A DNA stretch of 64,000 nt from Crocodylus rhombifer (Eukaryota; Chordata; Crocodylia; Crocodylidae): positions 1 through 64,000 of the forward strand of contig JAVSML010018836.1 of the NCBI GenBank assembly GCA_038503035.1, read 5' to 3'. Every line of letters starts with the position of its first letter. Within the stretch, counting starts at the first letter, position 1. The notes under the pieces are model-generated. The model was not told the DNA's origin and ran no database searches. It was given only the letters and a program-made list of their open reading frames with translations. This document shows positions 12,058 to 22,104 of the stretch, piece after piece. A program made the translations under genes and the position numbers.

Positions 12058-12540
12058 AATTGAGAGTCCAGAGGAGAGCCACGCGCATGATCAGAGGTCA
12101 GGAAAACAGATCTTACGATGACAGGCTGAGAGCCATGGGACTCTTTAGCCTGGAAAAGTGCAGGCTCAGGGGTGATCTGATGGCCACCTATAAGTTTATC
12201 AGGGGTGACCACCAGGATCTGGGGGAACGTCTGTTCACCAGAGCGCCCCAAGGGATGACGAGGTCGAACGGTCACAAACTCCTGCAAGACCGTTTCAGGC
12301 TGGACATAAGGAAGAATTTCTTTACTGTCCGAGCCCCCAAGGTCTGGAACAGTCTGCCAGCGGAGGTGGTTCAAGCACCTACATTGAACACCTTCAAGAG
12401 TAAATTGGATGCTTATCTTGCTGGGATCCTATGACCCCAGCTGACTTCCTGCCCTTTGGGCAGGGGGCTGGACTTGATGATCTCCCAAGGTCCCTTTCAG
12501 CCCTAATGTCTATGAAAATCTATGAAATCTATGAAATGTT
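12058..12540 (+). mobile_element. CR1 3' fragment, young-looking, open frame
   Basis: An uninterrupted frame from 12060 to 12434 (124 codons) encodes the C-terminal tail of CR1 ORF2. It runs from the VQRRATRMIRG block through RLRGDLMATYKFIRG and [22 protein letters not shown] to a stop, followed by the 3' region CTGACTTCCTGCCCTTTGGGCAGGGGG and an ATGAAATCT-type tail. It is 5'-truncated and lacks the catalytic reverse transcriptase domain. The nucleotide sequence is nearly the same as 21607-22084, so both belong to one recently active subfamily. Confidence 0.85.
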
Positions 12541-13145
12541 ATCATTCACCATGATAACTCTGAATATTCATAGCCACAAAAATTTCCAATTCCCTTTTGA
12601 AATCTTACTAATTTGTTGGCTTCAGCAACTTCCTACAGCTACTCTATCTACTGAATACCTGGATATGTTTTAACATTGGGAATAAGAAAATGTGAATTCC
12701 ACATTCTAAAGTGTATGAACAAATATTTCCTTTTATCAATTTGGAATTTTCAGCCTTTTTATTGCAAATCTCATGAATTCATGGTCTGCCTTCTCTTTAT
12801 CTTTCTAAACTACCAGAACTACCCTAACCCCCCATACACCCCTTATTTCTTACCTATCTAAGGAATTCCATGGGTATTCACTGAATAGTCTACATGAATA
12901 CATTTTAGATTGGGGGCTGGTTTTGAAGTACTCACTATTTGCTGTTCATTATTTTAGTTTTTGTTTATCCTTGTGCCATCTAATGAGGTTTCCGTTCCCC
13001 AGCTGGAGACCAAAAACTTCTACAACATAAAAATAATGAATAATAATTTTCCACTATAATTCACAAACAAATAATCACTCATGCTTATAATCTGGGAAAG
13101 TTTTGTGATTCACAAACTTGCATTTTTGCAAATGGTTGATGGATA

Positions 13146-13600
13146 TTGATAAATAACAAACAGCAGGCTGAACTCTGTGTTTTTATTCAGGATCACAATA
13201 ATGGAATCAGGGGGGTTATTCTGTTTTCTCATGATTCAGTCATCATTATTATTATTCATAAGCCAAAACCTCACCATATCTTGGTTAAACAAGTAACTTT
13301 AACTGATAAATATTTTATGCACCTCTACCTGAACAATTCCTACTCATCTTCTGGGGAGTTCCTGTATGACCTATTATCTTTTTGTTTTCTGAATTGTGGT
13401 AATGCCCAAACACTGAAATCAGGTACTGGAACCTCATTGTTATAGCACTATACACACATCATGTAAAACTAATCCCTGCCTCAAAAGTTTAAAATGTAAG
13501 GTAAGAGACAACAGAGGCATGCTAACCAGACTGGGGAGTAAATGGTAACTCTGAAACAATTCTAATTAGTGCAGAAAGCTATGGTTACAGCTCACAGCTA
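13146..13600. other. Non-coding, nothing recognised
   Basis: AT-rich stretch with one 99-codon frame at 13146-13445. Its translation is rich in H, I, L and S and resembles no family I know. Read as non-coding. Confidence 0.4.
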
Positions 13601-13609
13601 ATACATGGT

Positions 13610-14190
13610 GGTCATGTCTACACGTAAACTTACCTGCCCAGGGGCTATGCCTAAACTTAATGTGCCTTAGCCTATGGTGCATCAAGGTTATTAAGGTGCA
13701 CGTCTACACATGCATGTCTTCAGGTACCTTAACGTGGCTCACTGGGCAAACACATTTGCAAAGGGGCATGCCCTCTGCTTGCTTGGAGCTGTACCACCTC
13801 TGGGTGCAGTCCAGTGTCCCCAGCTCCACGTGTACCACTGACAGACCACATGGCCCCTGGGCATGCCCCGCACATGCTGCCCCCAGCCACTTTCCCAGTG
13901 TGGCACCCACCCACTGCCCACAGACCCTAGCATTGGCAGAGGGGGTGGAAGCCTCCAGTCCCCTTGGACATGATCAGCTCAGCTCTGACCTTGGCCCCAG
14001 TCCTGGCTCTAACCCTCTCCCCATGTTCCTGCCTCTCCACCATTGGTTGAGGGCAGGTTGGAGCCTAGCCCACAGGGCTCTGCACTGCTGCCAGGCACTG
14101 CCAACAAGAAGTGGCAGGTGCTGTTCTCCAAGGTTCAGATGCTGAGTTGGAGTGGTTGTTCCAACAGCAGCCATACTTGTTGGTGTGCCG
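13610..14190. repeat. GC-rich DNA-transposon fragment with TGTCTACAC-type end
   Basis: Starts with GTCATGTCTACACG...TTAATGTGCCTTAG, the motif style shared by elements at 14779-16060 and 25728-25915, then passes into GC-rich filler. The filler includes CCTCTCCACCATTGGTTGAGGGCAGG and similar runs and has no transposase. The right end is lost at the CR1 that begins near 14195. Confidence 0.4.
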
Positions 14191-14194
14191 ACCA

Positions 14195-14572
14195 GCTTGG
14201 GACATAGGCTGAGGGGGAACCTGGTGGCTGCCTACAAACTCATCAGGGACATCAACAGCAAATAGGTAGAGCCCTTTTCTCCCCAGCACCACCTAGGGTG
14301 ACAAGAAACAATGGTAATAAGCTGATGGAGAATAGGTTTAGGTTAGAGATCAGAAGGCAATTTTTTACAGTTAGGGTGCCCAAAATCTGGAACCAACTCC
14401 CCAGGGAAATGGTCCTCACCCCTACCTTGGGCAAATTCAAGAGGAGTTTGGATGATCACCTGTCTGGGGTCTTGTGAACCCAGCATTCATTCCTGCCTGT
14501 GGCAGGGGGTCAGGCTAAATGATCTGCTCAGGTCCCTCCTGACCCTAGCTACTATGAAACTATGAAAAGAAC
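14195..14572 (+). mobile_element. CR1 3' fragment
   Basis: Begins near GACATAGGCTGAGGGGGAACCTGGTGGCTGCC and runs through AGATCAGAAGGCAATTTTTTACAGTTAGGGTGCCCAAAATCTGG to the terminal GGTCCCTCCTGACCCTAGCTACTATGAAACTATGAAA. This is the last part of ORF2 and the 3' region of a CR1 subfamily whose tail is ACTATGAA repeats. It abuts the left arm of the inverted structure at 14575. Confidence 0.8.
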
Positions 14573-14574
14573 GT

Positions 14575-14778
14575 AGCAAAAGATTGTATCACACGAGGTG
14601 TCATGTCTTCTGGCAATAATGCTGGTACACAGCATGGCACAACATTAAACATGCTATCTATGATTGAAATTGGACTGTCACAGAAAAAAATATCAAGCTG
14701 AATATAATGCAGGGGAATGGAAGCCAGAGGCACAACTGTAAGAGGCCAGACTAGAATAATTTGCCACAGTCTCTGTGG
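14575..14778 (+). repeat. Left arm of long inverted repeat
   Basis: About 204 bases that recur in inverse orientation at 16061-16262. Shared landmarks include AGCAAAAGAT at the outer edge, GTGTCATGTCTTCTGGCAAT, GCATGGCACAACATTAAACA, and CTCTGTGG at the inner edge. Base differences are scattered, so the arms are similar but not identical. Confidence 0.8.
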
Positions 14779-16060
14779 GCCATAGGCAACAGGTAGGGGG
14801 TGCACAGAGGTGCATGTGCCCCCTCTGCTGCAGCCAGTGCCCCCGCAATGGCTAACACTGATGCAGTCAGCAGGGCCAGTGCTTCTGTGGGTGCTCCTTC
14901 AGATTCAGGAGGCACCAGTCGCTCATGCTACGGACACATCGACACATCCCAATTTAAGGTGCTTTAGCCACTTTTAAATGGCACACTGACAGGTCCACTG
15001 CTTCTGGAACTGCTGCTCCAGGTCGAGTGTCTGCCCCTTGGGGAACAGCATCTGTCCCTGCTTCTTCTTGGTGGTGCCTGGCAGCAGCCCAGGATGCCAC
15101 AGGCTCAGCTCTAGCCCACTCAGTTGACATACACAGAGTTAAGGTCCCTTAAGGTCTCTACACATCCCTTACGGCACCTTACCTTTTTGGCCTACATTTA
15201 ATTTGAATTTAGTCACAATTAGCCTGAAATCACCATTTTTAAGGCACATTAAGGGTGTGCACTGTCAAAGAAAAATCTTTGGTTTCAGATGCCGATGGCA
15301 AAAAGGTCAAAGGCTAACATAACATATTTTGTCATTATAGTTCCATATCCAACCCCCCCCAACTTAAATGTAAAACACATGCACAGTCAATCTCGCATGA
15401 AACCTGAGCAGAAGTGAGAAACACACAGAGTCTGTTCACAGTCATGATTGGCAGTCCAGTAATTATTCATGCCTGGCGTGTTGTAATAGGCCACCCTGCA
15501 AGCTATAATTTTGGAAAGATTTCCGCCTTCGGTGGAGATCTCCATGCACGCCCAGGAGACATAGCGAATGATTTGGCCAGTCGCTGACCTCTCTCCCCAC
15601 CTATGGTAAAAATTTTCAGGCGTATCCAGTTTTGTCAACTTGTCCGTTCTCGTCAAGAGCTCTCGAAAGCCTGCTGACCGAAGTCACCTATATGCTTTGC
15701 TTAAAAATCTGTATTACTCAGTTTGTAATCTGAACAACAAAATATCTACAGTGCTGTGCTAAATAGCTCAACTTCTCTTTTTACACTGTGCAACCACGAC
15801 TTCCTTCCTATGCTGCATTCTTCTGTAGTGTAAGTAAAGATAAACTTTCTGTGTAACCAATACGCTTTAAACCTCCTGACTCCTCTCGCTTACCCACTTG
15901 TCTGACCACCTTACCCCACCCATGTCCAGCTGGTCATGCCAACCCAGGCTCGCAGGTCGAGGGTACACCGGTCATTGGATGCCACATGCACATGTAGACC
16001 TATGCCCTTAATGTGCCTTAAAATGACTAAAGTGCCTTAATTTGGCACATGTAGACACAA
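14779..16060. mobile_element. Core between the inverted arms: DNA-transposon pieces and CpG-rich segment
   Basis: The outer parts (about 14779-15265 and 15960-16060) carry GGGTGCACAGAGGTGCA, TTAAGGTCCCTTAAGG, GGCACATTAAGGG and ATGTAGAC motifs, shared with elements near 23990, 25728 and 32200. The middle (about 15360-15960) is unlike them and is much richer in CG dinucleotides than neighbouring DNA. That middle also holds an unassigned minus-strand frame described separately. The whole may be one non-autonomous element with long terminal inverted repeats that captured foreign sequence. Alternatively it is a nested set. Confidence 0.4.
15387..15680 (-). other. Unassigned open frame inside CpG-rich core
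   Basis: On the minus strand an open frame runs from an upstream stop near 15681 to a stop at 15387-15389, about 98 codons. There is no ATG near its start; the first usable start in a standard scan is a TTG at 15654-15656. The translation is not low complexity. It has a block reading RYVSWACMEISTEGGNLSK, then IIACRVAYYNTPG, and a cysteine-containing end with CEQTLCVSHFCSG. I do not recognise it. It could be a captured exon, part of a retroelement, or a chance frame in CpG-rich DNA. No promoter, splice or neighbour evidence supports a functional gene. Confidence 0.2.
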
Positions 16061-16262
16061 CCACAGAGACGGGTGAATTATTCTAGTCTGACCTCTTATT
16101 TTTGTGCCTCTTGATTTCATTCCCCTGCATTATTTTCAGCTTGATATTTTTCTCTATGATGGTCCAATTTCAATTAGAGATAGCATGTTTAATGTTGTGC
16201 CATGCTGTGTACCAGCATTATTGCCAGAAGACATGACACCTGATGTGATACCATCTTTTGCT
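16061..16262 (-). repeat. Right arm of long inverted repeat
   Basis: Inverse complement of 14575-14778 over about 202 bases. The inner edge is CCACAGAG and the outer edge ATCTTTTGCT. Together the arms could form a long stem with a loop of about 1.28 kb. Confidence 0.8.
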
Positions 16263-17280
16263 GTATTCTTTTGCTTCTATTTACCTGTTCAAGCAGGTTT
16301 GTTTTCTCTTTCTTTCTGAGGTTCAAAGTATGATACTTGAATGACCAAGAAAATAAGGGACATACTACTGAATATATTCTCTGCTCAGTCTAGTGATTAT
16401 CTGATTTCTATCTGTCACAGTTCACTGTCAAGGTAGTTAAGCCAAAGAAAGACCTACTATTATTTGACAGCAGGACCATCTGGAGTTCATTCTTGTAATT
16501 ATTTTCAAGCCCACACAGTCCTGTTCCTGGAAATATATACTATAATGTATCATAAGGCATATTCATTAGTTTATTGTGAATCAAAGTTTTATGCAAGCTT
16601 TATGTTACTTGAAAGTGATATTTTGGTCATCAGAAGTAATCAATTTAGATATATAAACACCGTGTGTTTGTCAATATATAATTACATTGCTGCACTCCTG
16701 AAAACTGTAAATTACAGCTGACTGTCAAGGAGGCCTGATTTCTCTTCCTATTAGCTTCGAGAGAGTTTTCTTAATTGTAACTGTTTTGCCAGTTCTTTGC
16801 AGGAATTGCATAAAAGAAATTAGAGACATTCAGACTGTAAAAAGGACAGCACTGAGAATGCATCAGCGTCAAGACTTATTTGCATCCAGATACATATTCT
16901 GATTATATATTTTATAGATTTGCAAGAATGCATGGTTTTGTGGTTTTATGAGGACATACTGTGAACAGAAATTGCACAAGAGTATTTTTGAAAATTGATG
17001 TACTAGGATCTAATCATGCCCCTTTATGTCAGACACTCTTGAAATTTGGGCTTGCTGCGTAAAATTTTCAGAGGTGCCTGAATGACTTAGAAGCCAAAAG
17101 ACCACTATCAAAAGTGACTTTTGAGACTAGATTTGCAAAGGTACTTAGGCAATGAGGGGGATTTATAAATGCATTTAAAGGAGTTAGAAACCCAGCTCCT
17201 ATTGACTTTCAATGTTAATCAGACTCTAATTAAGCCCTTGTATAAATCACAGTAGGTGCCTATCTGCATATGCTTATAGT
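16263..17280. other. AT-rich non-coding stretch, nothing recognised
   Basis: No recognisable gene, RNA gene or repeat terminus. A frame at 16464-16721 (85 codons) has no family resemblance. Confidence 0.5.
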
Positions 17281-17785
17281 TCCATAGTTTCATAGATGGT
17301 AGGGTCAGAAGGGACTTGAGCAGATCATCTAGTCTGACCCCCTGCCATGGGCCGGAAAGGATGCTGGGGTCAGATGACCCTGGCTAGGTGATTATCTAGC
17401 CTGCTTTTGAAGACCCCCAGGGTAGAAGCGAGCGCTGCTTCCCTTGGAAGTTGGTTCCAGCTCCTAGCCACCCTGTGAAGTAGTGCCTCTTGATGTCTAG
17501 CCTGAATCTACTCTCAGTCAACTTATGGCCGTTATTCCTTGTTATCCCCAGTAGTGCTCAGTTGAACAGGGACTCTCCCATTGCCTGCTGGTTCCCCTTG
17601 GCCAGTTTATAGATGGCCACCAGATCCCCCCTCAGCCTTCTCTTGTGGAGGCTGAACAGCTTCAGGTCCCACAGCCTCTCCTTGTAGGGCCTGCCCTGTT
17701 GCCCCCTGATCACGTGAGTGGCCCTCCTCTGGACCCTCTCAATGCTGGCCACATCCCTCCTGAAGTGTGACACCCAGAACTTTAT
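17281..17785 (-). mobile_element. CR1 3' fragment, minus strand
   Basis: Read on the minus strand, this gives HFRRDVASIERVQRRATHVIRG (in two overlapping blocks) and RLRGDLVAIYKL from the end of CR1 ORF2. The 3' region follows, with the tail at 17281 (CATAGTTTCATAGATGG). The frame is broken after about 70 codons by a stop near 17558. Confidence 0.85.
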
Positions 17786-18084
17786 GTCTAAACACCTTTG
17801 AAAATTTCATCCTACATCTTTATGAAAGACAATGTGACTTAGGAGCATAATTCTATTTTCAAAAGTGATTTAGGCCCCTAAGGCCCAGGGAAACAAAGGG
17901 AATTAGGTATGGTAGTGCTTGGCATCTGATCACCGAGGTGCAGTACAGATGCCTCAATTTCCTATACAGGGAATGAGAAGAGTTAGGAACCTAAGAAAGG
18001 GATTCATAACATTGAGCATGCTGAAGTGGTGGAGGGGGGAGTATATGAAAACCAAAAGAAAGAGACATTTGGAATAAAAGAATC

Positions 18085-18450
18085 ATAGAGAAGTAGGGCT
18101 AGAAGGGACATCCATAGGTCATCTAGTTCAAACACTTGCAGAATCATTCCTAACCAAACCATTCTGTACATTGCCTAGCTTCTTAGCAAAACTGCACAGT
18201 CAATCTTGACACAATACAAGACATACCACCCTAATATGCCACAGGTTAAGCAGGGAGACCATGGCAGAGAAAGGCAAATCTCCCCCCTCCATCTATACCA
18301 ATCTGACCATAAGGCAAAATTCCTTTCTGACTTCAAATATGGCAAATTGGTCAAATCCTGAGTGGAGGGTCAAGATCCTCTAGCTAGTAATCCCTTGGTT
18401 TAAGACCCAGCAAAAGCATTGGCACAACCTAGTCAAAATCCCCAGCCAAC
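18085..18450 (-). mobile_element. CR1-type 3' end, decayed
   Basis: AATCATAGAGAAGTAGGGCTAGAAGGGACATCCATAGGTCATCTAGTTCAAACAC at its left edge is the reversed 3' end of CR1. The remainder is an older, more diverged 3' region that I align only loosely. Confidence 0.6.
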
Positions 18451-19187
18451 ACCCAGTGCCTCTACTTACCTTGACATTTCTGCTAGGAAACTCGCTCTTG
18501 GTCATTTTCACTTTCACATTTCATTACACCCAAAGGACCAAGTCTCATTTAACCCACTACTGTTTTCATATTTATGTGAAGCAGCTAGATGAAGACTCCC
18601 ATGAGAATTTGATATTAGATTTTCCTTTCTGCAATGATGATAGATGTGAAAATCAGCCTCCTCTATCAAGTGAGTAAGACCTAGGAATAAAATGACTCAG
18701 GACACTGAAGATAAATTTGAAAGAGTTGAACTCGTTAAGTTCATTGTCACAAGTTCACAGCAAATATACAACAGTGATGAAACCTTTCTATTTGCTATTT
18801 TTGAGTAGTTATACTAACCACAGGCATTAACATTCAATGACTGAAATGAAAGGGAAGAAAATTGGATAGGAAAAGAAAACTGCAATGAAGATGAGCAGTT
18901 AAATGGAAGCTTATTCTTATCCTGAATATTTTATTTTTAATGAGGATCATTTCAGTGCCCATAATTAAAAATAATTCCATTGGTGAGATCAAAAGAATTT
19001 GAAAGTCCAGAAGCTCAGAAATATCTGTCAATAGCTTAAAAGGCAGCACCTTTGTGAAAGGGAAGGGTAGGGTGGAATTATATTCCTCTTACAGCCCTGT
19101 GGGGAGAGCTTTCTAGCTGGCAGGCAAGGTCCCTTGGGTAGATGTGATATCTTTTATTAAACCAAATAAATAGTTGGGAAATGTTAT

Positions 19188-19225
19188 TTGCAAGCTTTTG
19201 GACACAAATACCCTTCCTCAGGCAT
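19188..19225 (-). other. Hammerhead-like motif at PLE 3' end
   Basis: On the minus strand CTGAGGA is followed by GGGTA, loop TTTG and TGTCC, which can pair in five positions with two wobble pairs. Then comes AAAAGCTTGC. The CUGANGA core is intact, but the GAAA box reads AAAA. PLEs are known to carry hammerhead motifs, and this copy looks weakened rather than absent. Confidence 0.5.
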
Positions 19226-19433
19226 TGGGAGACTCTGATGCTGTTCTGAGGTCTCCCAAGTAGAATAGAAGCTGGGGTAAACAGATGTCTGTGAAGAGTG
19301 GAAGTTTGGAAGACAAGGAGTAGAGATGGGGGTGGGCGGAAGCAGGGAAAAGTGTGAAGGAATGCAGGTCATTAGCTAAAAGGCAGGTTACCTGGTGTGT
19401 TAGATGTCATGTTGGTTGTAATGTGTCATAGGG

Positions 19434-19800
19434 TCATCTACAAAAGGTGTTTTGTACGTTCCCTTGGAAGATTAGAACTGAGAGATCAGAGAGGGAGTGA
19501 TTGTCTTGTGCAAAGTGTGCATCCACAGGTAGTTGGATATTTTTGGTTTTGATGGATTTTAAGTGTGCATTCATTCTGGTACATAGTTGTTTTTTGGTTT
19601 CTCCTACACATTTTCCATCAAGGCATCTGGTGCACAGGATGAGATATATTACATTTCTGGACATGCAGGTGTAAGATACAGGAACGGTGATGGTTCTGCT
19701 GTGGGGTGTAGTTATAGTTGTGGGGGGGAATGTATTGGCAGGTTTTACATTTCTTGTCTTGGCATGGTCTGGATCCATTTGGTGTGGTTTCGGTCATAGA
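19434..19800 (-). pseudogene. PLE GIY-YIG endonuclease
   Basis: A frame at 19434-19778 reads SCILHLHVQKC-type sequence in one phase. In the coding phase it reads YTCMSRNVIYLILCTRC, then LDGKCVGETKKQLCTRMNAH and LKSIKTKN. This matches the GIY-YIG endonuclease of Penelope-like elements: the first motif appears as VIYLI in place of GIY, the second as CVGET in place of YVGET, and the conserved arginine and histidine of xLxxRxxxH are kept. Just upstream in another phase is GSRPCQDKKCKTCQYI, the cysteine cluster of these elements. The single-base phase change between the two shows a frameshift. The domain nicks target DNA to prime reverse transcription. Confidence 0.85.
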
Positions 19801-20750
19801 GTATGCTTTTGGTGAAGAGGTTAGCAAAGTTCAGTGCTTGTTTAAAGGCTAGGATGGGTGGTTCTGGAAAGATCTCTCTAACAATTGGGTCTTCTTCTAG
19901 TATGGGTTGCAATTTTTTGAGGTTTTTCCATACAGGTTCCAGAGAAAGACAGTATGTCATAAATAATGGTGTGTGAGTCATGTGGATTTTCTTTTTGTAC
20001 TGAAGCACTTCTTCACATGGTATCCAGGTGGCTCTTTCAAAAGTGCAATCTATCTCTCTGGAGAAGTTTCTTTGTTGGGTGAAAGACCTTTTGAGATAGG
20101 TATTCTCCTCAGTGCAAATTCAGTGGTATCGGAGGTCTTGGCTGTAAATTAGAGCTTTTTTGGTGTGTTTAGGGTGATTGCTGGTTCTGTGTAGATATAT
20201 ATGTTGGTCCATGGATTTTTTGTATATGGTGGTTTGTATATTACCATTATGGATACTGATCATGGCGTAAAAAAGAAAATATTGGTGCTGAAGTATTCAA
20301 GAGAGAGTCTGATGGAGGGGTGATGATAGTTAAAATTGTGATGGAAATCAATCAGAGACTATAGGTTTTCCTTCCAAATGATGAAGATGTAATCTATATA
20401 ACTCAGGTATAGAATGGGCTTAATGGCACAGTTCTCGAGGAATTCTTCCAGGTGGGCCATAAAAAGGTTGGCCTATTGTGGGACCGTGTTGGTGCCCATA
20501 GCTTTGCCCCTGGACTGGAGGAAGAAGTGTTGGTTGTTGACACTGAAGTTGTTGTGTGTGAGGATGAAGTGCATAAGTTCCACAATATATTGAGGACTGT
20601 ACTCTGAGTTGTAATCTTGCTCTTGTAGATATGTGAGGCAGGCTTAAATGCCATCCTGGTGTGTGATGTTGGTACATAAGCTGGTCACATCCATGGGGGC
20701 ACAGGGTATTGTTGGGAAAGTGGTCAATGGTTTTCAGTTTTCGCAGAAAG
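19785..20750 (-). pseudogene. PLE reverse transcriptase, catalytic and C-terminal portion
   Basis: Minus strand downstream of the CR1 insertion. Translation in pieces gives RKLKTIDHFPNNTL, a block like LYTNITHQDGI, FILTHNNFSVNNQHFLQ, KAMGTNTVPQ and the catalytic segment LYLSYIDYIFIIWKENL. The usual PLE motif is a Y/F-x-DD box, and here the second aspartate position reads Y, so the enzyme would be inactive even without the frameshifts. Further on, PLFMTYCLSLEPVWKNLKKL and ILAFKQALNFANLFTKS are typical of the region between reverse transcriptase and endonuclease. Confidence 0.8.
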
Positions 20751-21728
20751 ATCTTAGAAAAGTTTATTAAGGAGGCCATCCTTGAGGGACTGGCCCAGGC
20801 TAACATCCTGAGGGACAGCCAGCACGGGTTTGTTGTGGGTAGGTCTTGTTTGACCAATCTCATTTCCTTCTATGACCAGGTGACCTATCACCTGGATGAG
20901 GGAGAAGAGATTGATGTCATATATCTTGACTTCAAAAAAGCTTTTGATCTGGTATCCCATGATCACCTCTTGGCCAAACTGGCCAGTTGTGGCCTTGGCT
21001 CCACCACTATCCTCTGGATGGGAAATTGGCTCCGTGGTCAGACCCAGAGGGTTGTGATTGATGGCAGTCACTCATCATGGTGCCCTGTAACCAGTGGGGT
21101 CCCTCAAGGCTCTGTCCTGGGACCCATCTTGTTCAACATCTTCATTAACGATGTGGACATTGGAGTTAGGAGTGGACTGGCCAAGTTCGCCAATGACACC
21201 AAACTTTGGGGCAAAGCATCCACGCCAGAAGATAGGCGGGTGATCCAGGCTGACCTGGGCAAGCTCAGCAAATGGGCAGATGAGAACCTCATGGTGTTTA
21301 ACACCGAAAAATGCAAGGTTCTCCACCTTGAAAGGAAAAACCTGCAGCACCCTTATAGGCTCGGCAGTGCTACGTTGGTTAGCACTACAGAAGAAAAAGA
21401 CTTGGGGGTCATCATTGACCACAAGATGAACATGAGCCTCCAATGCGATGCTGCGGCTAGTAAAGCGACCAAAATGCTGGCGTGCATCCATAGATGCTTC
21501 TCGAGCAAATCCCGGGACGTCATTCTCCCCTTGTACTCGGCCTTGGTGAGGCCGCAGCTGGAGTACTGCGTCCAGTTTTGGGCTCCACAATTCAAAAAGG
21601 ATGTGGAGAAGCTTGAGAGAGTCCAGAGGAGAGCCACGCGCATGATCAGAGGTCAGGAAAACAGATCTTACGATGACAGGCTGAGAGCCATGGGACTCTT
21701 TAGCCTGGAAAAGCCCAGGCTCGGGTGA
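20751..21728 (+). pseudogene. CR1 ORF2 reverse transcriptase, partial
   Basis: About 325 codons of continuous frame within the CR1. Its open frame begins upstream in PLE sequence at 20709, so the first 14 codons are not CR1. Visible reverse transcriptase blocks are HGFVVGRSCLTNLISFYDQV, VIYLDFKKAFDLVSH, SGVPQGSVLGPILFNIFIND and KFANDTKLWG. The catalytic FADD box reads FAND, losing one aspartate, so the enzyme would be dead. The frame ends at a stop after a short deletion near 21720 (AAGCCCAGGCTCGGGTGATC compared with AAGTGCAGGCTCAGGGGTGATC at 12157). A further one-base loss lies near 21755. The endonuclease domain is absent because of 5' truncation. Confidence 0.85.
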
Positions 21729-22084
21729 TCTGATGGCCACCTATAAGTTTATCAGGGTGACCACCAGGATCTGGGGGAACGTCTGTTCACCAGAGCGCCC
21801 CAAGGGATGACAAGGTCGAACGGTCACAAACTCCTGCAAGACCGTTTCAGGCTGGACATAAGGAAGAATTTCTTTACTGTCCGAGCCCCCAAGGGCTGGA
21901 ACAGTCTGCCAGCGGAGGTGGTTCAAGCACCTACATTGAACACCTTCAAGAGTAAATTGGATGCTTATGTTGCTGGGATCCTATGACCCCAGCTGACTTC
22001 CTGCCCTTTGGGCAGGGGGCTGGACTCGATGATCTCCCGAGGTCCCTTCCAGCCCTAATGTCTATGAAATCTATGAAATCTATG
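20751..22084 (+). mobile_element. CR1 retrotransposon inserted in the PLE
   Basis: Plus strand, opposite to the PLE. It is 5'-truncated within the reverse transcriptase and ends with the CR1 3' region and the ATGAAATCT tail at about 22062-22084. The flanks repeat AGAAAG at 20745-20750 and 22085-22090, a 6 bp target-site duplication. Removing the CR1 and one AGAAAG joins PLE sequence in frame (see findings). Its 3' part is nearly the same as the CR1 at 12058. Confidence 0.9.
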
Positions 22085-22104
22085 AGAAAGTCTGTGTCTT
22101 GGAT

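Noticed and set aside
13660..14145. 161-codon plus-strand open frame
   Set aside because: Lies in a GC-rich transposon fragment, with no domain and several equally open frames opposite.
21075..21740. 221-codon minus-strand open frame
   Set aside because: It is the antisense shadow of the CR1 reverse transcriptase frame at 20751-21728.
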